Below are positions 15,770 to 24,435 of a stretch of 64,000 bases of DNA, in pieces. This stretch comes from Desulfomonilaceae bacterium (GTDB taxonomy: Bacteria; Desulfobacterota; Desulfomonilia; Desulfomonilales; Desulfomonilaceae). Within the stretch, counting starts at the first letter, position 1. Every line of letters begins with the position of its first letter. Below the pieces are notes generated by a model. That model was not told where the DNA came from. It did not search any database and saw only the letters and a program-made list of their open reading frames with translations. A program made the translations under genes and the position numbers. The DNA is taken from the NCBI GenBank assembly GCA_031082285.1, contig JAVHLK010000001.1, forward strand, positions 1 to 64,000, given 5' to 3'.

Positions 15770-15980
15770 GACGGCCCGACGGCCGTTGATGAGGATCTTC
15801 ACGTCTGCCGATGGATGTCTCGAAGAAAAAGACGATGCCGGCGTGACCGCTTGGAGCATTGTATGAGGAGACCCGGCGGCCCATCACCACCCGGGAGCCT
15901 TTCCAAGACCCGGGCCCGGGCTGAGTTGCATCGGGATGGGATGGGCGCCGCACACGTACCGGAAGAAAAGGAGGATCTGC

Positions 15981-17270
15981 ATGTTCAAGAAAGGGTTAAC
16001 GAGGAGGGATTTCGTAAAGGCGGGGCTTCTTACGGCCGCGGCCACGGGCCTGGGCGCGGGAGTGCTCAAGCCCACGGGCCTCTGGGCCGCCGAAGCGAAG
16101 ATCAAGGGTCCGGTCAAGGTCGGGTATCAGGCAATTCTGAGCGGTACCTTGGCGGGGTACGGCGAGTTCCACAAAATGGGCGTGGACATGGCGGTCGAGG
16201 AGATCAATGCGGCAGGCGGGATTGGGGGCGCCAAGCTGGAAGTCGAGTTCCGCGACTCTACGCTCAAGAACCCTGAGGCCATCAAGAATGCCCGCTACTT
16301 TGTGGATTCGTGGGGCGCCGACTTCCTGGCCGGTGTGGACTCTTCCGGACAGGCGCTGGCGCTTGCTCCGGTGATGGCCCAGTTGGACAAGCCTCTTATG
16401 GTGACCCACGCGGCGACTGAAAAGCTGACCGAGCAAGAGGTCTTCAAGAACGGGGTCAAGCAGATATTCCGTATCTGCACGCCCACCTATCAGGACGGCA
16501 ACGCGGCCGCCTTTGTGGCCAAAGATCTCCCCGCGATGAAATGGGCCACGATCAGCCCGAAATACGAGTACGGGTACACATGCTGGGGAATGTTCAAGGA
16601 CACGCTCGGCAAGTTGAAGCCGGGAACGGAGTTTGTCGCCGAATCATGGGCGCCGTTCGGCACGACGGACTTCCGGGCTCACATCAATACCATCATGGAT
16701 GCCAATCCCGACGGTCTGTACTCGGTTGAGTGGGCCGGCGAACTGATCACCATGATGAAACAGGCCGATCAGGCCGGGCTGTTCAAGAAGATAAAACATG
16801 TGATGCTCCCGGTGGGAGCGGCCATGGACGTGCTGGAAGGCCTCGGGGCGGAGATGCCCGACAACATTTGGATCTCCGGCCGCTATTTCTTCCTGTATCC
16901 CGACAACCCCAAGAACAATGAGTGGGTGGCGGCTTTCCAGAAACGGTGGAAACATTATCCGGCGTACGTCTCGGAAACCGGGTACTCTTCGATCTATGCT
17001 TTTAAGGCGGCCGTCGAGGCCGCGGGTTCCAAGGACACCAAGGCCGTCATCGAGGCGCTCGAGGGCATGGAGTTCGACAGTCCGGCCGGTAAGCGCGTCT
17101 TCCGTAAAGAAGACCACCAGGCGATGTACTCGGTGCCTTGGGGGCTTACCAAAGCCGATCCAAAGTACCCGTTCAAGATCATGGGAAAGATGGTCGTCAT
17201 CCCTCCCGAAGAATGTTTCAACCGTCCTCCTTTTGAAGGCGCTGCATCCATGCCCCCATTCAAGTCCTGA
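15981..17270 (+). CDS. Liv-type ABC transporter substrate-binding protein
   Basis: The 429-residue protein has a Tat-type signal, TRRDFVKAG, followed by a hydrophobic stretch ending near GLWAAEAK. The mature part is a type I periplasmic binding protein of the LivJ/LivK family: VKVGYQAILSGTLAGYGEFHKMGVDMAVEEIN in outline, GVDSSGQALALAPV and a C-terminal KRVFRKEDHQA. AAGGAGG lies 7 bp before ATG 15981. The family binds branched-chain amino acids, but homologues beside acyl-CoA ligases often bind aromatic or short acids. The genes for both permeases and both ATPases follow in order. Confidence 0.88.
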   Translation: MFKKGLTRRDFVKAGLLTAAATGLGAGVLKPTGLWAAEAKIKGPVKVGYQAILSGTLAGYGEFHKMGVDMAVEEINAAGGIGGAKLEVEFRDSTLKNPEAIKNARYFVDSWGADFLAGVDSSGQALALAPVMAQLDKPLMVTHAATEKLTEQEVFKNGVKQIFRICTPTYQDGNAAAFVAKDLPAMKWATISPKYEYGYTCWGMFKDTLGKLKPGTEFVAESWAPFGTTDFRAHINTIMDANPDGLYSVEWAGELITMMKQADQAGLFKKIKHVMLPVGAAMDVLEGLGAEMPDNIWISGRYFFLYPDNPKNNEWVAAFQKRWKHYPAYVSETGYSSIYAFKAAVEAAGSKDTKAVIEALEGMEFDSPAGKRVFRKEDHQAMYSVPWGLTKADPKYPFKIMGKMVVIPPEECFNRPPFEGAASMPPFKS

Positions 17271-17361
17271 CGTTGCCGTGTCGTCTCCGGCCGATTCCGT
17301 TGGAACGCCGGAGGCGACCGTACCGGCGGCTCATTGAGGGCGACTGCAGAGGATCACGCAA

Positions 17362-18231
17362 ATGCTGGAATCGCTGATTCATGTATGTCTGGCCGGTCTG
17401 TCCAAAGGCATGTTCATCTGGTTGGTGGCCAGCGGACTGACCCTGATTTTCGGGGTATTGGGAGTTCTGAACTTTGCCCACGGCAGCTTCTACATGCTGG
17501 GCGCGTATTTCTGCTATACGCTGCTCTCCATGTTTAGCGACAATTTCTGGCTGGGGCTGGCGTTGGGACCTCTGTGCGTATGCGCGGTGGGGTTCGTGGT
17601 GGAGCGTTTCTTTCTGCGATACGTCTACCACCTGCACTTACCGTATCAGCTCCTGCTTACCTTCGCGTTCGTGATCATCTTCGACAACCTGGTGAAGATT
17701 TTGTGGGGAGGCGGTTCCATCGGCTCGCCCACCGTAACGGGTATGGCGGGGTCCGTATCGATCGCCGGTCGGCTCTTTCCCACGTACAGCCTCTTCATCA
17801 TGGCGGTCGGTCCGTTGGTCGCGTTGGGACTGTGGCTGATGTTGGAGAAGACCTGGGCCGGGCGCATCATCAGGGCCGCGTCCTCGGACCGAGAGATGGC
17901 CTCGGCCTTGGGCGTTCGCGTGCCCGCGCTGTACACCGGCGTGTTCGTATTCGGCACGTGGCTGGGAGCGATGGGTGGAGGCCTGGCCGTACCGTACGTG
18001 GGTCTGCTCACTCCGGGCATGGGCGAGGGGATTATTATCGACGCGTTCGTGGTCGCGGTCATAGGCGGGTTGGGCAGCCTCAAGGGAGCTTTCCTGGGGG
18101 CCCTGATCATCGGCCTGTTGTCATCGTTCGGAACCAGATTCATCCCGTCTTTCGACATGTTCCTGATCTTCATCCTGATGGCCGGCGTTCTGCTCTGGCG
18201 GCCGCAGGGGTTCTTCGGAGAGGCTTCTTAA
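17362..18231 (+). CDS. livH: Liv-type ABC transporter permease (LivH family)
   Basis: The 289-residue membrane protein shows the LivH pattern: SGLTLIFGVLGVLNFAHGSFYMLGA near the N-terminus in outline, about eight membrane segments, and a GLGSLKGAFLGALIIG loop near the C-terminus that contacts the ATPase. It forms the channel heterodimer with the LivM-type protein whose start lies 1 bp after its stop. Substrate specificity is set by the binding protein upstream, so the gene symbol refers to family rather than proven leucine transport. Confidence 0.88.
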   Translation: MLESLIHVCLAGLSKGMFIWLVASGLTLIFGVLGVLNFAHGSFYMLGAYFCYTLLSMFSDNFWLGLALGPLCVCAVGFVVERFFLRYVYHLHLPYQLLLTFAFVIIFDNLVKILWGGGSIGSPTVTGMAGSVSIAGRLFPTYSLFIMAVGPLVALGLWLMLEKTWAGRIIRAASSDREMASALGVRVPALYTGVFVFGTWLGAMGGGLAVPYVGLLTPGMGEGIIIDAFVVAVIGGLGSLKGAFLGALIIGLLSSFGTRFIPSFDMFLIFILMAGVLLWRPQGFFGEAS

Positions 18232-18232
18232 C

Positions 18233-19195
18233 ATGGGCCGCTATTTACCCTATATGGCATTCGGTTTGCTGATCGTGCTTCTCGTATGCATAGGCCTGTT
18301 CGCCGATCGCTTCGTGTTGTACCTGACCATGCGGGTGATGCTCCTTTCCATTTTTGCTCTCGGGTACAATCTGCTCCTGGGCCGTACCGGCCTGTTGTCC
18401 TTCGGACACGCGGCCTTCTACGCGGCCGGGTCGTACGGGATGGCGCTGTTCTACCTGCACATAAACCCCGACCCCCTTCTGGGGATCCTGGCCGGCGTCG
18501 GCTTGGCGGTGGTCGCATCTCTGGTGATAGGGTTTTTCTGCGTTCGCCACACGGAGATCTACTTTGCCATGCTCACCTTGGCCTTCGGAATGATGGTGTT
18601 CTCACTGATCTGGAACCTGCGCGACATCACCGGAGGCGACGACGGCCTAGTGGGGATCGGAAGAAATCCGTTGCTCGGATTCTCCATCGCCAAGGACAGT
18701 CAATACTATTTCCTTGTGGTATTCTTCTTCGCCCTCACCGTGTGGATAATTCACCGCATTCGTTCGTCTCCCTTCGGCCTGGTGCTCGCCGGCATCAGTG
18801 AGAACCACCAACGCGCGTCGTTCGCGGGAATTTCGATCAAGAGCTACCGACTGGCGGCATTCGTCATATCCGGCGCGTTTGCCGGTCTGGCCGGATCGCT
18901 GGGCGCCATGCTCGAGAGCAACTCCGATCCCTTCTCCGCACACTGGACCCACTCGGCCGAGCCCGTACTGGTCAGCTTGATCGGGGGGCTCCATACCTTC
19001 AGCGGACCGATCGTGGGCAGCGTCCTTTTTGTGGTGTTGAGGGAGATCATCGAGCGATTCACCCAGAACTGGATGCTGTGGTTGGGAATTATTCTTCTTG
19101 TCATCATCATGGGCTTCCGTGGCGGAGCCATGGGGTCCGCAGAGCAGTACCTGGCCCGATGGGGAAGGAAATTCCGAGAGGAGAGTGCTTCATGA
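18233..19195 (+). CDS. livM: Liv-type ABC transporter permease (LivM family)
   Basis: The 320-residue protein has about nine membrane segments. It has the LivM signature LGYNLLLGRTGLLSFGHAAF near residue 40-60 and the cytoplasmic GISIKSYRLAAFVISGAFAG loop. The C-terminal part has GGLHTFSGPIVGSVLF. It pairs with the LivH-type permease. Its TGA overlaps the ATG of the first ATPase as ATGA, which indicates translational coupling. Confidence 0.88.
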   Translation: MGRYLPYMAFGLLIVLLVCIGLFADRFVLYLTMRVMLLSIFALGYNLLLGRTGLLSFGHAAFYAAGSYGMALFYLHINPDPLLGILAGVGLAVVASLVIGFFCVRHTEIYFAMLTLAFGMMVFSLIWNLRDITGGDDGLVGIGRNPLLGFSIAKDSQYYFLVVFFFALTVWIIHRIRSSPFGLVLAGISENHQRASFAGISIKSYRLAAFVISGAFAGLAGSLGAMLESNSDPFSAHWTHSAEPVLVSLIGGLHTFSGPIVGSVLFVVLREIIERFTQNWMLWLGIILLVIIMGFRGGAMGSAEQYLARWGRKFREESAS

Positions 19196-19950
19196 GTTCA
19201 CTCCTCAAGGTCGAGGGCCTCAGCAAGGCTTTTGGAAGGGTGGTAACCGCGGACGGGCTGAACTTCGAGATTCACGCGGGTCAAATCACCTCCATCATCG
19301 GCCCCAACGGTGCCGGCAAGTCTACGCTGATCAACATACTTTCGGGAACGCTTGCCGCGGATGCCGGCCGCGTGTTCCTGGAAGGTCGGGACATCACTCG
19401 CCTGCCGACCCATCGTCGAGTCCGGTTGGGTCTGTGCCGCTCGTTTCAGGTGGTCAACGTGTTTCCCGATCTCACCGTCTTCGAGAATATTCAAATTCCG
19501 GTCCTGGGCATTGTGCGCAAGGCCCACCATGTGTTTCGGAGCCTCCGCCGCGAACGCGGCGTAACCGAAAGGGTCATGGAAGTGCTCGGACAGCTCAAGC
19601 TGGTCGGGAGAGCCCACGACCTGGCCTCGGAACTCTCCCACGGAGACCAGCGTCTCCTTGAAATAGGGATCGCGCTGGCCGTGAAGCCGAAACTCCTCTT
19701 TTTGGACGAACCTACCGCGGGGATGAATCCCGTTGAGCGTGTGGAGACTCTGGAGACGATCCGACGGCTGTCGGCAACCGGCAGAACCACATTCGTGATC
19801 GTCGAGCATGACATGGACATCGTCTTTTCGTTGTCCGACCGTGTAATGGTCCTGCACCGGGGAGAGATCATCTGCGACGGAACTGCCGAAGAAGTGAAGA
19901 ACGACAAACAAACCCGAGAATGCTATCTGGGGGAGGAGGTGATTGAGTGA
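19192..19950 (+). CDS. livG: Liv-type ABC transporter ATPase (LivG family)
   Basis: The 252-residue ATPase has Walker A GPNGAGKST, the LivG-type signature ELSHGDQRLLEIG in place of LSGGQ, Walker B LLFLDEP followed by TAGMNPVE, and the switch histidine in VIVEHDMD. This SHGDQ variant is typical for the LivG subgroup. The start ATG 19192 overlaps the livM stop; a longer in-frame extension lies inside livM. Its end overlaps the GTG start of the second ATPase. Confidence 0.9.
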   Translation: MSSLLKVEGLSKAFGRVVTADGLNFEIHAGQITSIIGPNGAGKSTLINILSGTLAADAGRVFLEGRDITRLPTHRRVRLGLCRSFQVVNVFPDLTVFENIQIPVLGIVRKAHHVFRSLRRERGVTERVMEVLGQLKLVGRAHDLASELSHGDQRLLEIGIALAVKPKLLFLDEPTAGMNPVERVETLETIRRLSATGRTTFVIVEHDMDIVFSLSDRVMVLHRGEIICDGTAEEVKNDKQTRECYLGEEVIE

Positions 19951-20648
19951 TCCTTACTCTGAAGGATGTCAATACCTATTACGGTACGTCGCACGTGTTG
20001 CAGGACATCTCCCTGGATGTGGACACCGCGGAAGTGGTGGCTTTGCTCGGGCGAAACGGAGTCGGCAAGACCACGACACTGCGTTCCATAATGGGGTTGA
20101 CCCCACCCAAGAGCGGCTCCATCGTTTTCAACGGGCAAGAGGTGCAGGGACGGCCACCCTATGCATTGGCGTCATTGGGAATCGCCTACATGCCGGACGA
20201 TCTGCGCATCTTTCCGGATCTCACCTGTGAAGAGAATCTTGAAATCGCGGCCCGGGTAGCCAAGCGCAGCGGCTACTGGAACAAATCGAGGGTGCACGAA
20301 CTCTTTCCCGTCCTCAATACCCGGCGCAAACAAAAGGGATTGAACATGTCCGGCGGAGAGAAGAAGATGCTCAGCTTGGGAAGGGCCCTCATGGCGAACC
20401 CGGATCTGGTGCTTCTTGACGAGCCCTCGGAAGGCCTGGCTCCCCTCATCGTGCGAATGCTTGCAGACGTGATCAATACCATCCGAGGCCATGAAGTGAC
20501 GGTGCTGCTTGCAGACCAGAACCTGAGATTTTGTCGCCGCGTGTGCGATCGCGGGCATATCATCGAGAAGGGACGCATGGTGCACTCCGACACCATGGAA
20601 GGAATCATGTCGACCGAGCGAGTGGTCAAGGAGTACCTGGCTCTGTAG
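19947..20648 (+). CDS. livF: Liv-type ABC transporter ATPase (LivF family)
   Basis: The 233-residue ATPase has Walker A GRNGVGKTT, signature MSGGEKKMLSLGRAL, Walker B LVLLDEPSEGLAPLI and the C-terminal LADQN variant of the switch region, all typical of LivF. The GTG start at 19947 follows GGGAGGAGG and overlaps the livG stop by 4 bp. It is the last gene of the transport set. The final LivG/LivF heterodimer drives the LivHM channel. Confidence 0.9.
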   Translation: MILTLKDVNTYYGTSHVLQDISLDVDTAEVVALLGRNGVGKTTTLRSIMGLTPPKSGSIVFNGQEVQGRPPYALASLGIAYMPDDLRIFPDLTCEENLEIAARVAKRSGYWNKSRVHELFPVLNTRRKQKGLNMSGGEKKMLSLGRALMANPDLVLLDEPSEGLAPLIVRMLADVINTIRGHEVTVLLADQNLRFCRRVCDRGHIIEKGRMVHSDTMEGIMSTERVVKEYLAL

Positions 20649-21040
20649 GCGAGCCGTGCGGCCCGGCCAATCTCCCTTTTTCCTCCAAGCGTATAGCTGT
20701 GCAGTCGTTTTCGCAAGTGCGGTTACGTATTCAAGACACGCATCCTTGCTTTGGCAGCGCACGCCATCCCGGCGTTCTGCGCGGGACTCATCTCGCTCTC
20801 CCGGTTTCGAGACAATCTGTATAACCCACGGCTGTTGAAGGTGCGTCCTTTCAGGGCACCAAGTGTTCATCGACAAGCACCTCGGTCCACTGGCAATGAT
20901 CCGGGGGGGAATGGTAGACTGCCATACGGAGACCCGACACGAAGAAAAGCGACGGCCTCTTGGCGTCGTGCTCACTATATGCGGATGCGGAAGTCGGTGT
21001 TTCTTGTTGAGGCTGAGGCGGGTTCACGAGGTCGGAACGT
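20649..21040. other. Intergenic region with an isolated hairpin repeat
   Basis: This 390-bp stretch between livF and glnE holds an imperfect hairpin at 20768-20785 (CCCGGCGTTCTGCGCGGG). In reverse complement this is close to the hairpins at 3849 and 60856. No gene, RNA or strong promoter was recognised. Confidence 0.4.
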
Positions 21041-24000
21041 ATGGATGCAAGCAACCTGAGCGGTTACATGGAACGCAATTGCCCGGCGACGATCGATCTG
21101 TTGTCGAGCGTCTTGCCCGGGCAGAGGGAAGAATTGCTGAATGCTTTTCGAGACACCCCGAATCCTGCCGCGACTGTGGGTCGTCTTGACGACTTGCTGT
21201 CGGAAGAGACTCAACCACTGGTGAGAAAGGCGATCCTGGAGAAGGATATCCGGGACCCGTTCTTGGCAACTATCGGCGGTTCGCAGTTCCTGTTCTCCAT
21301 TCTTCGCCGAACCCCGGAACTGCTGAACTCGTTGTTTCTTGCGGGAGGCTTTCGGACGGTGAGAGGTCGGGCGGTCATGGCGAGGGAACTCGAACAACGA
21401 CTCGACGATATTCACGACACGGCGGGCTTCGATCGTGTTCTTCGCCTTTACAAGGAGGAAGAGTACCTGAGGATAGGATGCAGGGATCTCGCCGGGCTCG
21501 CGGACACCCGGGAAGTGATGGCGGAACTGTCGGATTTTGCTGCGGCCTGTATTCAGGCGGCCCTGGATTTTCACAAGGTTGGGCTCATTACCAAGTACGG
21601 AACCCCGGAAGGGGTGGGCGATCAGGTCGGTCTCGCGGTTCTCGGCCTGGGCAAGGTGGCGGGCAGGGAATTGAACTTCTCCTCGGATGTGGATCTGATC
21701 TTTCTTCGCGGACCGGAGGAAGGCCGTACACAAGGGCCGCAGGGCGTTCCGGTCCTGCGATTCTATGAGTCATTGGTGAGGTCCGTCGTACGAAGCCTGT
21801 CCGACATCACCGAGGACGGATTCGTCTTTCGGGTGGACCTGAGGTTGCGGCCCGAAGGCGAGAAGGGCGAACTCGTGCCGTCCATAACCAACGCGATCGA
21901 TTACTACCTGGGATGGGGCAGGACCTGGGAGCGGGCCGCCATGATGAAGGCCGTGCCCGTCGCAGGCGATATTGAACTCGGGGCGGAATTCATGGAGGAA
22001 CTCGAGCCGTTCATCTACAGAAAACACCTTGATTACTCGACCTTGGAAGATATGCGCGCGATGAAGATGAGCATCCAATCGCAGCTCAAGAGAAAACCCG
22101 GCCTCAATATCAAGTTGGGACAAGGCGGAATACGGGAAATCGAATTCTTTGTCCAAGCGCTTCAACTGATCAACGCAGGCCGAAAACCTCGGGTTCGGTC
22201 CTCCGGCACGCTTCGCGCGCTGGCTCTTCTCCGGGAAGCGGGACTGCTCGACGAAACCACTTCGGAAGGATTGGCCGAGGCGTATCTTTTCTTCCGCAAG
22301 ATAGAGCATCGCATCCAGATCAATCACCAGCTGCAAACCCACGATCTCCCCAAGAGCAGGGAAGAACAGGAGGAACTGGCTCGACGGTTGGGATACCGCG
22401 ATGACGCGCTCCCTGCATTTCTGCGCGACCTGGATGAACGTCGTCGATTCGTGGAGGATCTCTTCTCCAGTATGTTCCACCAGACGAGTGAGGAAACTCT
22501 CCTGAAAGTATCCTCCCGAACCAGGCGATTAGTGGAGACGATCCATGACGAGCTTGCGACCCTCGCACTCTTGGAGGAATACGGTTTTGAAGACCCTGCG
22601 GCATCCTATCCCATTCTCCGAGATCTTGTGGACCCGTCCCCGGCGTCACTTGATTCGGAGAAAGGACGGACTCTCTTGGCACGGCTTGCTCCGCTACTCA
22701 TCGAAGAACTTCTGAAAGTCCCCGAACCGGGCGGCACTCTCGTGTCTCTCGCCGCGTATATCGAATCGTTGCAATCGAGTTCCGGTTACTTTTCGACTCT
22801 GCTGGAGAACCCTCCCACAGTGGGTTTTCTCATGAAGATCCTCGGTGAAAGCGGCTTCTTCACCGAGCTTCTTATCCACCATCCTCAGGCGATTGATTCT
22901 CTCATTTCCAGCGGCGCTCACGAACATCCAACGGAGAGGCGTCCGCTTGCGGAAGAGCTTTCCGACAGACTCGCGTTTTATGACGATTTTGAGGTCAAGT
23001 TGGATGTGATCCGGATATTCAAGCACGAAGAGATGCTCCTTATCGGTGTTCGTCATCTGTTGGGGGAGATCGAATCCACGGGGGCAAGATGGCTCGTGAC
23101 GGAGCTGGCCGAAGCGTGCCTTGAGATCGCCGTAGAACTGGCTGCACGGGAAATGACCAGAAAGTACGGCCCGACGGATCTCTCGGACACGCTGCCCTTC
23201 GTGGTGCTTGCCATGGGCAAGTTCGGCGGGATGGAGATGACATATCTTTCCGACCTGGACGTCATCTTCATTTATGACTCGCCTGTTCAGGAGATGGGAC
23301 GGCTTGGTACCCACGAGTGGTTCACGAGGCTCGCAAATCGGATTATCTCGATTCTCAGCGTTCCGACATCAGAGGGGACCGCGTTTGCCATCGACACCAG
23401 ACTCAGGCCCTCGGGAAACAAGGGGCCGCTGGTGTGTTCGCTGGATGCGTTCAGGGAGTATCACCGCACCAGTTCACAGTTGTGGGAGAAACAAGCCCTC
23501 ATCAAGGGACGAACCGTGATTGGTCCCCCGGAACCGGCCGGCGAGGTTCAAGCGATCGTGAGGGACTGCATCATGAGAACAGAGCCGTCCGACGACGACA
23601 TTCGCGAGATCGCCCGTCTGAGATCGAGAATGCAAAGGGAACTGGCATTGGAAGACGAACTGCACGTGGACATGAAGACCGGACACGGCGGCATGGTGGA
23701 CGTGGAGTTCTTCGTGCAGGGGCACATCCTCAAGTACGCGAAGCATCACCCCAGAATCCTCTGCCGGAACACCCTGGAAGCCCTGGCGGAGATGAGGCGT
23801 GCAGGACTGTTGGATAAGCAGACATTTCTTGCACTAGACTCGGGGTATCGTTTCCTGAGCAATCTGGAAGACCGGCTGAGAATCATGGAACATCGAAGCG
23901 TCAACAGAATGCCCCTGGCGGGGAAGAAACTCTCCGGTCTGGCGGTGCGTATGGGGTACGGCAACGGCCGGGAAGAGGATCTCCTGAAAGACTACTTCGC

Positions 24001-24073
24001 GACGACCAACGCCATACGACGGATCTACGCGTCTTTCTTCGGAAAGGACGGAACGGAACGACCGAACGGGTAG
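21041..24073 (+). CDS. glnE: Bifunctional glutamine synthetase adenylyltransferase/deadenylase
   Basis: The 1010-residue protein has the two-domain GlnE architecture. The N-terminal nucleotidyltransferase has LGLGKVAGRELNFSSDVDLIF; the C-terminal one has AMGKFGGMEMTYLSDLDVIFIYD. Each is followed by a GlnD-like helical domain with an IEFFVQ or VEFFVQ motif. GlnE adds AMP to a tyrosine of glutamine synthetase to switch it off, and removes it, under control of PII and glutamine. The length is close to the usual 940-1000. The target GlnA (61080-62492) and PII (62697-63035) are encoded in the same window and keep their modified tyrosines. The ATG at 21041 has no strong ribosome site. Confidence 0.93.
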   Translation: MDASNLSGYMERNCPATIDLLSSVLPGQREELLNAFRDTPNPAATVGRLDDLLSEETQPLVRKAILEKDIRDPFLATIGGSQFLFSILRRTPELLNSLFLAGGFRTVRGRAVMARELEQRLDDIHDTAGFDRVLRLYKEEEYLRIGCRDLAGLADTREVMAELSDFAAACIQAALDFHKVGLITKYGTPEGVGDQVGLAVLGLGKVAGRELNFSSDVDLIFLRGPEEGRTQGPQGVPVLRFYESLVRSVVRSLSDITEDGFVFRVDLRLRPEGEKGELVPSITNAIDYYLGWGRTWERAAMMKAVPVAGDIELGAEFMEELEPFIYRKHLDYSTLEDMRAMKMSIQSQLKRKPGLNIKLGQGGIREIEFFVQALQLINAGRKPRVRSSGTLRALALLREAGLLDETTSEGLAEAYLFFRKIEHRIQINHQLQTHDLPKSREEQEELARRLGYRDDALPAFLRDLDERRRFVEDLFSSMFHQTSEETLLKVSSRTRRLVETIHDELATLALLEEYGFEDPAASYPILRDLVDPSPASLDSEKGRTLLARLAPLLIEELLKVPEPGGTLVSLAAYIESLQSSSGYFSTLLENPPTVGFLMKILGESGFFTELLIHHPQAIDSLISSGAHEHPTERRPLAEELSDRLAFYDDFEVKLDVIRIFKHEEMLLIGVRHLLGEIESTGARWLVTELAEACLEIAVELAAREMTRKYGPTDLSDTLPFVVLAMGKFGGMEMTYLSDLDVIFIYDSPVQEMGRLGTHEWFTRLANRIISILSVPTSEGTAFAIDTRLRPSGNKGPLVCSLDAFREYHRTSSQLWEKQALIKGRTVIGPPEPAGEVQAIVRDCIMRTEPSDDDIREIARLRSRMQRELALEDELHVDMKTGHGGMVDVEFFVQGHILKYAKHHPRILCRNTLEALAEMRRAGLLDKQTFLALDSGYRFLSNLEDRLRIMEHRSVNRMPLAGKKLSGLAVRMGYGNGREEDLLKDYFATTNAIRRIYASFFGKDGTERPNG

Positions 24074-24142
24074 TCCCCGGGCGATGGATCCGAACCTCGT
24101 CACCGGGTATACGGACCGTGTAGGAGTCAAGGAGGCGCGGAG

Positions 24143-24415
24143 GTGAATAATTCATTGAATTGCGTGGGATGCGGATTCTGCTGCACGCAAGTGATCTGCA
24201 GGATGGGGTCCATGCTGTACGGCCACTACACGAACCCGTGTCCTGCGCTGGCGCGCAGAAACGATCGCCACGTGTGTACACTCTATCTCAGCGATCCGGC
24301 CCGATATGAAGGCATCCTTGCCATAGGCGAAGGGTGTTGTTTCCCGGATAATCCTTTGAGACGCGATATCACGAAGGAAGTCCTTTCACATCTCGGGTCA
24401 CGGGATAAACCGTGA
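24143..24415 (+). CDS. Small cysteine-rich protein, YkgJ-like
   Basis: The 90-residue product begins with CVGCGFCCTQVIC and later has NPCPAL, HVCTLYL and GCCFP. This resembles a compact version of the YkgJ/Fe-Zn-chelating cysteine cluster family. It starts at a GTG (24143) that follows GGAGGCGCGGAG. It lies 69 bp after glnE and could be co-transcribed; a functional link to GlnE is not evident. Function unknown; metal binding is likely from the cysteines. Confidence 0.65.
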   Translation: MNNSLNCVGCGFCCTQVICRMGSMLYGHYTNPCPALARRNDRHVCTLYLSDPARYEGILAIGEGCCFPDNPLRRDITKEVLSHLGSRDKP

Positions 24416-24435
24416 ACGCCGGCGAGAGGGGTCGA

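Noticed and set aside
14672-15859. Long minus-strand open frame opposite the acyl-CoA ligase
   Set aside because: The ligase frame carries all family motifs; the antisense frame is His/Arg-rich shadow sequence.
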